Shown here piece by piece: positions 56,001 through 64,000 of a stretch of DNA of 64,000 nt. The translations under genes and the position numbers were made by a program. Below the pieces are notes generated by a model, which saw nothing but the letters and a program-made list of their open reading frames with translations, searched no databases and was not told the DNA's origin. This DNA comes from Ditylenchus dipsaci (taxonomy: Eukaryota > Nematoda > Chromadorea > Rhabditida > Anguinidae). Location: positions 62,001-126,000 of the forward strand of contig SADC01000024.1 of assembly GCA_004194705.1 (NCBI GenBank). The letters are read 5' to 3'. The number at the start of each line of letters is the position of its first letter. Positions within the stretch are counted from its first letter, which is position 1.

Positions 56001-58632
56001 CCTCAGGCACTTGGACCCTTTCTAAAACCCTGAAATTTCCGTTGTTGAGTTCAATCAACCAAATTTTTTCTATTTTAGGCCCTCTAATGGTTATTGTGCA
56101 GAAGACAACCACCCTAGCATTTTCATTGCACGATGGACGTGTCAAAAACCGGAAGAGCTTAATGAGATTCAGAAACGGGAGGCCATTTCGTTAGTTTTTG
56201 GTTAAAAAGTGTGTTTTGGTGACTAATAAATGGATGTTTAGGCAAGTTCCTGATCTACTGGAGTATTTGAGCTATATATTCTCCTTTCAAACTATTCTTA
56301 CTGGTCCCTTGTGGTCAGTTTACATTTTTAGACCACCTACTTAGTCATATTTATTGTCATAATTATTAATTGCAGTTTCTACACCGACTATCAGAAGTTT
56401 ATTTCTGGCGAGAATTTGGTGGTAGATAATAAGCAGGTAATTTTATTCAAGAAAACATTCTGCGACTACGACTTTTTTTGACACTTATTGTTTGCACTTA
56501 GAGTCATAGACTCTGAATTCGACTCCAATTCTCATACATATACAGCTAGAAAGTCACTAAATATGAAATCAAAAAACTTGACTTGGACCAATTTTTTTAG
56601 TACAACTTTGAATTTTTAATATCCGCCGTCAAAAAGATCATGATTTTTGAATCAATTTCGAAGCTTGAAGCTACAGTACATTGCAATATCCAAAAATAAA
56701 TGAAGAAAAGCAATAAAAATCAACAATAGACGTCTAACAGAAAAAAGCGCACAAAAGACTTTCACGTGATGAAATAAAAATGATGCAGATGCCTGGAATC
56801 CAAAAAAAGATGCAAAATATTTAAAAGTGCGAATCGGTCAGTTCAGGTCGAACCTAAAGTGGGCCATTATAGAAGATTAAAAAATGAAAATTATTTCTCA
56901 TATGGTCATATTTCCAGACTCCAAACCCAATTGGTCCTGCTCTTAAAAAAATAGGCTTTGCCATATGTTGTTTGGTGCTTATTTGTTGTTTTGGTAAGTT
57001 GCTTGACATACTCAGCTTTTATCTATACGCAATTTTGTTGTAGGTCTGACTCAGGCAGAAGTTATTGCTGAGCCGGAATACCTCAGGATGTCCTGGTTTG
57101 TTCAGAAATATTTGTTATAACTATTCAAAGATAGCCAATGTAGGTTTACGTGGTGGCCATTGTTCTTCTTTGTCATATTTATGCAGCGGGTCCAGTACTA
57201 CTATGCATGGTATTTTTTTCTTGTAAATGGGCGATCTGTGTTTTGGGCTCAGGTTTCAGTCTAAAACATAAAATGTTTTAAGCTGCAACCTGAGCCTGAA
57301 ACATATTATCTTCGTGTTGTGAATGCACTCACCCTTATTAAAAATTTGGGCGCTACTCGGTTTTAGGAGAAAATATTTAAACACTAATCGTCTAGGATGA
57401 TGTTTTAGGACCCTAGCTGACGCTGTCTGCAATATAAGTGGTTTTGTTTCAACGGATACGATGAACAGGGTCAGGAGAAATGGGACTTGGTCACCAATGT
57501 TGATCCTTGGAAGGTTGAGGTAAATAAATTTTTCGATTCTCAACCTGAAAAAAATTCAATTTTTCACTACTTTTACTGATTTTCGATGAGGAAATACGAA
57601 AACCAATTTTTAGTCTGCACTAAGCTTCAAAGAGACCTTGGATGGTTGGAACATGGTTGGTCCAACAACACCTAGTCTGAAATAAAATTTATTGCAACGA
57701 AAATTGTGTTCAGACCACCATGTACTGGCTGCGAAGAGTGGCCTATGACCGCGTGCCCAAAAACTACAGGACTGTCTCCACTTACTTACTTTCTGGTTAG
57801 TTTATTCAGAAAAAAATAACTTTTTCAAAAACCTTTTTTCATACATTTAGCAATGTGGCACGGCTTCTTTGTCGGCTATTACATGACCTTTTTGACTGGA
57901 GCAATTATTACAGTTGGTGCTAGAAATGTGGGTTTTTTTCATAGAAGTGAGAGATCACATTTTCACTTAGGCTTCTCATCCGTATCTTTTATTGATCATG
58001 GGTAATTTACCCATGACGTGTAATTTGTTAATACAGAGCCTGTCTAGATAATAAAATCATAAGTAAAATATACCCTCTGCGTCTCTCTCTTGTGTAAAGG
58101 TGCTTTCAATGTACTTTGGTTTGTTTTAGGCACGAAGGTGCTTGCGCCATCATTTCCAGTCCTCCTTAGGGTTGAAAAGGTTTTATGACGCCTTGACTTT
58201 TCTCGCTACCAAAGTCGCGCTCATGTAAGCAGTTTTTTGTAATTTTGGGGAGCTTTTATATATTACGCATGTTCAGCTACACTACTTTTCCGTTTGTTAC
58301 CATGCATCTCAATCCAGATTTTACCTGTACAAGTTAGTTTCAAAATGTTTTTACAGTTCTATGAGTTCTCTGAACCAAAAATTTTCTCACAAATTTCACA
58401 AACAAATACCAAAAAACCTTAAGTTCAAGTAAAATTTGTTGTTTTACAGAAAACTGTACTTCTTCTACCACTTCTTGTAAGTTTTGACTAAAACAGTCTT
58501 TTTTTGAAAAATGGGGGTTTTATGTTTGCAGGCCTTATTTGGCATTCTGGTACTGCCAAGGATATTACACCACAACGAACTAGACCGCCTAAAGAAGTGG
58601 TTGAGGAAGTGATTGACAAGAAGGAGGAATGA
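53041..58632 (+). CDS. MBOAT1/2-like: MBOAT-family lysophospholipid acyltransferase (MBOAT1/2 type)
   Basis: About 20 short exons: 53041-53095 (start uncertain), 53148-53180, 55440-55488, 55537-55599, two small ones near 55650-55690 and 55741-55778, 55832-55920, 56079-56194, 56242-56313, 56376-56436, 56928-56993, 57044-57095, 57144-57209, 57409-57519, 57613-57654, 57714-57795, 57851-57927, 58130-58224, 58277-58332, 58450-58476, 58532-58632. The motifs follow MBOAT1/2 order: PILEPLADRIGFETDK, GPLMVIVQKTTTLAFSLHDG, VPDLLEYLSYIF, LTGPLCFYTDYQKF, VQYYYAWTLADAVCNISGF, GYDEQGQEKWDLVTN with the catalytic Asn, SFKETLDGWNM, AMWHGFFVGYYMTFLTGA with the catalytic His. These ER multi-pass enzymes reacylate lysophospholipids. 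One base must be added near 56139 and 57443. Probably functional. Confidence 0.9.
53544..54284. repeat. Foldback in an acyltransferase intron, with nested MITE and perfect hairpin
   Basis: Arms start GGGTACTTTTATAGTTCCCC and end with the reverse complement. Within lies a second MITE (53771-54012) containing the 14-bp perfect hairpin GCCCCCTGCGCCCC-ATTC-GGGGCGCAGGGGGC (53871-53902) and a short CA run. Confidence 0.8.
54527..55398. mobile_element. Element with GGTGTAGGTGCAGG array ends
   Basis: TAGGGTTCTCACAGTGAGC and CGTTCATTGTGAGAGACCTA are imperfect inverted ends. Both are followed by G-rich hexamer arrays (GGTGTA/GGTCGA) in opposite orientation. It lies in the same large acyltransferase intron. 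No target duplication could be confirmed. Confidence 0.6.
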
Positions 58633-58639
58633 ACCATTT

Positions 58640-58645
58640 AATAAA
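58640..58645 (+). terminator. Poly(A) signal after the acyltransferase gene
   Basis: AATAAA lies eight bases after the likely stop at 58630-58632. The 58650-59320 interval to the racemase gene shows no other gene and should contain the racemase promoter. Confidence 0.5.
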
Positions 58646-59327
58646 TCCAAAAATTGAAAGTTTTAATTAATTCCCGTGAATTTGTTGATGTATAACATGT
58701 TTGTTTGTGTTTTTGTCACATTTATTGCTGAATACGAGTTTGTTATGTAGAATTATGATATAAAAGCAGGCTAGAAAATTACTTGATCATTATTGCTTTA
58801 ATAATGATAAAATATCATAATATTCTTTTAAATACTATCAAACAACATAAAAAGCAAGTAAAGGTTGGAACGGCACACACGCGCTTGAAATTTGAAATAT
58901 ACCATTACAGTATTTCCTATAATAGTCCCCCTCCTCCGTTGTCTGCGATCCCTGTTTTATTGGCAACCGAACATTGGTCAATAATTTGTTGCCGTTTTTC
59001 ATTAACTTTTCGAGATCTGTAAACATTGTCTAGTAGAGTTTTTTAAAAATATATTTTTAAAAATTTCCATACAAAAAGCTTGTTGTTGAATATATGTTGG
59101 AAATAAGCTGATGTTGATAGCTTTAGTTTGTCAAATCCGGAGCAAATATCTAAACTCGCTTGCTAGCCTATTTTCATAAAAAGTAGAGATACGGCTATTT
59201 TGCGCATAAGAATAAGCATTGAAAAACTAGATTTTGCCTCTTCTGTCTCTGCAATTTGTCCGCAATTATTGCTAAATATAATAGAATATCAACTTCCCGT
59301 CTGACATTCTTGCAGCAGAAACGTTCA

Positions 59328-62300
59328 ATGGCCCCAACTATCAAGCCTTTCAGCGGTGTCAAAGTAATGGAATTCGCCGGACTTGCTCCAGTTCCTTTTT
59401 GCGGCATGGTTCTAGCTGATTTTGGTGCCACAGTTACTGTGATCCTCAATGTAAATGTGGCTTTTATAAAAATGGTGCCGGTGTCAAAAAAAATAATTTT
59501 GCAGACAAGTAGCACTTCTTCGGTGGCAGAACGCCGTCTGGATCGAGGCAAAACAAGGCTAGAGCTGGATTTTCAGTCCAAAGATGATATGGCTAGGGTA
59601 AAGAAGATGTGTTGTGAAGCTGATGTTTTGCTTGACCCGTTCAGACCTGGGACATTGGAAGCAATTGGACTGGATCCGGTTGAGTTGATAAAGGTCATTT
59701 TTAACCACCCTTACCTTCTTCGTCCAAAATTGACACATTGACCATATTTCCATTTCAAAAAATTTCTAAAAACAATTTTTTAGGCAAACCAAAAGTTGAT
59801 TGTTGCTAGACTAACTGGCTATGGTACATTATCCTATTCTCTAATTTTGCTTTTCCTAAATCAAAACCTTAAGGCCAGACTGGTCCCTTGGCTCACAAAG
59901 CTGGGCATGACATCAACTATGTGGCTCTTTCTGGTTAATACCGAAAAAAATAACAAATATATTAAATATATAATTTAGGATTATTCCCACTGATTAGTGT
60001 CAAAAATGATGTCGGACCTCCTTGGCCCCAGCCAATCTTTTAGGCAGGTCTGCGAGCAAACCTTTTAAACTATTGAAATTTTTTAAGCTGATTTTGCCGG
60101 CGGTGGTTTGTTGGCTGTTACTGGTGGTACCTAATACTATGTAAAATAAAAATTTTGTCTAAATAAAACAAAATTATAGTTGCTATGTCACTTTACCACC
60201 GGTCTGCAAATGGTTAGTTAGACGAATACGTCTTGAAAGCTACATCTTGGATTTATTAGGAAACAAAGGTGTATCTTGGACTGCAGCATGGTCGAAGGGC
60301 TCGCCTATTTGGGCACTTTTGTAGACGAGCATTCCACTTGCGGATTTTTTTTGCGGATTTCATATACCGTATTTCCTCTAATAAGAGCCCATGGACGTTT
60401 ATTTTTCAAACCCCAAAAATCTGAAAATTTTGTGGTCGATCTCAAGATTTTTGGGTGCTCAACCAAAATCTAAAATGCGGGATAGGTAGAACTTGTGAGA
60501 GTCAAGAAATACATTAAAAAGCTTTGCAAAATGTTCTCTCTCGGCTGAGATATAGGTATTCAAAGTTGGGGGTGGGCGCTTATTAGAGCATGGGCACTTA
60601 TTAGAGGAAATAGGGTATGCGGATTCAACAAATGCTGATTTTTACTTACGTATTCCACTTTTGCGGATTTTTATTTCCGGGCTATCACTTGTGGATTCCA
60701 CATTTCCTAATTTTTACCGAAATAGCGGATTACAAGTGTATAGATTATCACTTGCGGATTCTATATTAGCACAGAAGCACGAGTTTTAGTTTGTGTGAGT
60801 GCAAATTTCTTATTTATCATGTCTACTATGACAAGTAGTTTTAAATAGTATTAATATTAGAATATGAAATTCTAGTCGTCTTAATTGTCGAAACCATTTT
60901 TCATGATGCGGAATTGTAGAGCTCTTAATTGCCGTAAGGCTTCTACATCTGTAGGTGTTTGAATTGCATCGTATGCACTGCTATTGATTCCCAAATAGCC
61001 CGGTCAGTTGCGTTGGACTGGGTAGGACGGGGTGGATCATAAGTCAACAGTCTGATCTGGTTCATATTTTATAAATTTTTCAGTCCCTAGCTCTTCTTTT
61101 TTGATGACTTTAAGTCTCTGAAAATCAAATCAAGTATGTGATTTACAGATTGGTTCAAGAATTTCACCGGTTTTAAAAAAGCGAAAGCTTTTTCGAAATA
61201 TATAATTTTTTGTAGTTGAAGAAGTTTTACAAACATTTAATGACAAAAAATTTTAATTTACGTAGTTAATTTACTGCCTATGCTGTGAGTAGTTATTTGC
61301 CTGGGAGTAGTTTTTAAGACAACTTACTTACTCTATGCTTTCGCTGAAAAAGATTGCAATATTTGCAAAAGACATTCCAAAACAAATACCATCAAAGGGA
61401 AAAAATTATAGCTACAGTCAAACTTCTCGGCCCTATATGAGAATAGGATTGTTTTTTTTGCCTTGGTCCCCCTGTTGTTTTTTTTATGAACTTGTGTTCT
61501 TAAAATTAGAACTACTTGGAGAAATTGGTTGACCAAATTGTTATGATCTATCCGTAATACACAGTTGATGAATGTCTGTTGTAGATTTGAATAAAGATTT
61601 GATTAAAAATTCATAAAAAAATAACCGGGGGAACCAAGGCCGAAAACAATCCCATTCTCATATAGGGCCAACTTCTCTATAAGCTACACCTCGGGACTGA
61701 TCCTAGATGTAGCTGATAGAGAGGTTTAGCTTATATAGGGGTATATTATACGGAACATACCCCATTTGACGCCGGACTCAGGTGTAGCTTATAAGGAGTA
61801 GAGCTTATAAAAAAGTTTGACTGTATTTCAAAACTCTAAATTCTTTGAAATACGATTAAATATACGCAGTTGCGGGACCAAGCAAGTTAAAATTTGCAAA
61901 TGTGGAATCCGCAAATGAAACTTCGAAAATACACAATCCGCATATGTGAAATCCGCGAAAAAAATCCGCAAGTGAATGCTCGCCCTTTTCTAAGCAGCAA
62001 TCGAGAATATGTCTTAAGTTGCTGGTATTAAGATTACTCTTTACGAAGATGTAGAGTACTTGTGGAAAAATCCTTATACTGCTTTTTCTGGTGACATTTT
62101 TCCGACATAAAATTTTTTATTCGTTCTAAAAATACTTAAGGTAAATGTCCTATTTATCGGTAAATTTACTTTGAATTCTAAAATTTGTTTCCATAATATC
62201 GATTTTTTGATCATACAAAACAAAAGACAAGAAATGGATGGCTGTGGAGCTTTAGAGCCCAAATTCCACACCACTTTGTTTAAAGGTTCGGATTTTTTGC

Positions 62301-62642
62301 GCCGATTACTATGCATTACTTTTTTGTAGTACTGGGTATCGAGCAGACACTGGCCGATTTTAGTGATCCAGAAGCCCTGATTGCTGAAATGGAAGCCATT
62401 TTTGCAGGCAAAACACAGGACGAGTGGGTTGAAATATTCAAAGGCATGATTCTAAAGTCTCGTTCATTTTAAGTAGATTTATAATTTTAGATGCTGATGC
62501 TTGTGTAACTCCGGTGCTTGACTTGAAGCAAGTGGGAACATTAAACCATCACTTAAGCAGACACTCTTTCGATCGTATTGCAAACAAATATGTGCCCGGC
62601 CAGCACCCAAAATTTATACACATCAACAGTTTTCTCTGTTGA
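59328..62642 (+). CDS. AMACR-like: Alpha-methylacyl-CoA racemase (interrupted)
   Basis: The exons are 59328-59450, 59505-59693, 59784-59823, 59874-59933, 59979-60043, 60088-60126, 60180-60212, 60260-about 60326, then after an inserted element 62232-62285, 62330-62443 and 62491-62642. Family III CoA-transferase motifs are clear: VMEFAGLAPVPFCGMVLADF, SDDM..VLLDPFRPGTLEAI, LIVARLTGYGQTG, HKAGHDINYVALSG (catalytic His), ADFAGGGLLAV, LDCSMVEGLAYLGTF (catalytic Asp), WMAVGALEPKF and DADACVTPVLDL. The enzyme epimerises 2-methyl-acyl-CoAs in peroxisomes or mitochondria. Added bases are needed near 60036, 60276 and 62246. The segment normally containing GQNMLDGG is degenerate, and the C-terminus is short. 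Introns 5 and 10 are GC-AG. An ATG-proximal ttcttgcag at 59307-59315 could be a 5' UTR or trans-splice acceptor. Confidence 0.85.
60367..60615. mobile_element. TA-flanked MITE, CCGTATTTCCTCTAATAAG
   Basis: CCGTATTTCCTCTAATAAGA and TAGAGGAAATAGGG ends between TA dinucleotides. Nested in the racemase-disrupting element. Confidence 0.75.
61415..61823. mobile_element. TA-flanked MITE, CAGTCAAACTTCTC
   Basis: CAGTCAAACTTCTCGGCCCT and AAAAAAGTTTGACTG ends flanked by TA (61413-61414, 61824-61825). Its own interior holds a foldback with the GGGGGACCAAGG motif, and GTAGCTTATA units. Confidence 0.7.
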
Positions 62643-62861
62643 AATCAAGACAAGAAAGATCCAAACTATAAAATTGTAGTGCGTGTTCTTTTTGGACCGG
62701 ATAAACTTAAGTTCTACTGTAATTTTGTCAAATATTTTATTGAAGAAAATGTAAAATGCTAGTTGAAGATACAGTCGGCGCTCAATTGACGGTCATTCTA
62801 TTTAGTGATCAATATAAATATTTTTGAGCATGGATTGAGCCCGTTGTGTGAGAAAAGGGAA

Positions 62862-63100
62862 AAAGCTTTTTCGTGCTGCAAAATTACTTTTTTGCTGTTA
62901 ACTTTTTTATACCGCAAAAAGTTTTTTTGCGGTATAAAACGGGGCTAAGACACTTGGAGCTGGGGACACTTGGAGCTGGACAGTTGAAGCTGGTTTTTTA
63001 AAATTTAGTTAAATTAATTAAACCACATTGGGGCTAAATTTGAAAAAACCAGCTCCAACTGTCCAGCTCCAAGTGTCGTTTTACCGCATAAAACACTTTT
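62862..63100. repeat. GGGAAAAAGCTTTTTC repeat with nested foldback
   Basis: AAAGCTTTTTCGTGCTGCAAA resembles the MITE end at 39533. A foldback of CACTTGGAGCTGGACAGTT and its complement (62950-63081) is nested inside. From 63100 to 63880 no gene is seen. Confidence 0.6.
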
Positions 63101-63879
63101 TGATTATATGATGTGATTATATAGCTTTTTGATTATATAATTGTGTACATTTCGCTAATTTTGTTATAAACTATTCAAACTTGATGCCTTGTTTGTTAAA
63201 TAAATAAACTACTACTTTTATAGATCCATTGGTAAGCTGCTTTTACCAATATCTCCGTCTCCATTTGTAGAAAAACAGTGAGTCTGTACAGTATCTTGCC
63301 CTTTGGCTAGGCTATTGATCAGTGTTTTTGAATTCAATTTATCTAGCTAACTGATAGAGTGGCTAGATATTTAAGCCGTAGATTCACTTCTTGGACAAAT
63401 GCAGAATTTAAGGAATTTAGTAACATTTATGGGGTTTAATGACCCCGGAAAACAAGAAAAAGCAAGCTAGAATAATAAAGCCCCCAACGCAAGCAAATGA
63501 TGCAGAAAAAATGAAAAAATTATAGTCGAGCAATTGAACTTTAAAAATTGTACTGAAAATTAGAGGTGTGCGTTCGGCCTCGGGAGGGATTTCAGGCTCG
63601 GTATTGAGGCTAAAGAAAATTCCGGATCTGGATTGGGATTACTCAGAGAAAAATTCGGGATCTCGATCAGAATTCCCGGATATGCCAATAAGTGGATTCC
63701 ATGAATAATCACGCAAAATATAGGGTGTCCCAAGAAATTTCACTGATTTCAAACGTTTCAAACTGTTTTTTAATGCAATTAGGATAAAAAGACTCACCAA
63801 AGTCTTGGATATCTTTTGATATAAAACTTGCACCAATACCGTTTTAAAAAACATTGATTCCAAACTTAGTAAAATTAAA

Positions 63880-64000
63880 CCAGAATCATCCATCTATGAC
63901 CTGGCTGCCAGGCCACTTCTTCAATCCTCTCAAAAAGAGGGAAAACACAGTAACACTTGTGATCTAATAGTGGTATTTGATGCAGTTTTTTGCGCTCTAT
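63880..64000. repeat. Partial second copy of the 25.6-27.5 kb foldback
   Basis: CCAGAATCATCC...CTTCAATCCTCTCAAAAAGAGG...GATGCAGTTTTTTGCGCTCTAT matches, in inverted and diverged form, the inner arm at 26385-26510. It continues past the window end. Confidence 0.7.

Larger units (their letters stand above)
60327..61981. mobile_element. 1.65-kb element in the racemase gene, CACTTGCGGATT ends
   Basis: GAGCATTCCACTTGCGGATT and AATCCGCAAGTGAATGCTC are inverted ends with repeated ACTTGCGGATTTC units. The flanks GCACTTTTGTA (left) and GCCCTTTTCTA (right) match at 9 of 11 positions and may be an aged target duplication. Inside are a TA-flanked MITE (60367-60615) and another at 61415-61823. It interrupts the exon that encodes the catalytic-Asp region. 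Confidence 0.65.

Noticed and set aside
58838..59026. Small minus-strand frame between the acyltransferase and racemase genes
   Set aside because: Short, no motif, no splice sites; treated as intergenic.

Overview
This window is AT-rich animal-type nuclear DNA. Coding sequence is split into short exons by GT-AG introns of about 45-60 nt, with a few GC-AG ones. The recognisable host genes are metazoan: an RNA polymerase II large-subunit C-terminus with heptad repeats, an MBOAT1/2-type lysophospholipid acyltransferase, an alpha-methylacyl-CoA racemase and a small SRR1-like protein. The tiny introns fit a nematode or another compact-intron invertebrate, but I cannot name the species. Most of the window is transposable elements, many nested in one another.

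Layout. 1-1000: two convergent genes (unknown 3' end on +, SRR1-like on -). 3719-9882: a multi-exon gene of unknown function with one membrane span, its introns packed with hAT, TA-flanked and TAA-flanked MITEs. 9970-14400: hAT ends, foldbacks and a pyrimidine-rich minisatellite. 14700-15540: C-terminally truncated MULE transposase with an N-terminal FLYWCH-like finger. 16440-17490: one copy of a segmental duplication whose other copy (39.6-41.8 kb) holds a Helitron with exactly defined ends. 18.5-20.1 kb: an unexplained long frame and a heptad coiled-coil exon. 20.6-24.6 kb: array-TIR elements and MITEs. 24592-29784: a FLYWCH/MULE transposon with a 1.9-kb foldback nested inside. 29881-32250: 3' fragment of an RPB1 gene with a MULE-type MITE in one exon. 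34141-37405: a hAT element with a perfect 8-bp target duplication, containing a second transposon with a FLYWCH gene. 42284-46451: a FLYWCH/MULE-derived element bounded by inverted arrays of one 15-bp unit, the right array 2.2 kb long. 47.6-52.5 kb: further MITEs. 53041-58632: the acyltransferase gene. 59328-62642: the racemase gene with a 1.65-kb element in it.

Two themes stand out. First, several elements have terminal inverted repeats that are themselves tandem arrays of units of roughly 15-17 bp, each family with its own unit, and at least three are tied to FLYWCH/MULE genes. Second, nearly every frame break that can be checked against a conserved protein, in host and transposon genes alike, is repaired by adding one base, mostly in a short homopolymer. 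This suggests systematic base loss in the assembly (or, less likely, widespread real frameshifting), so breaks here should not by themselves be read as pseudogenes.
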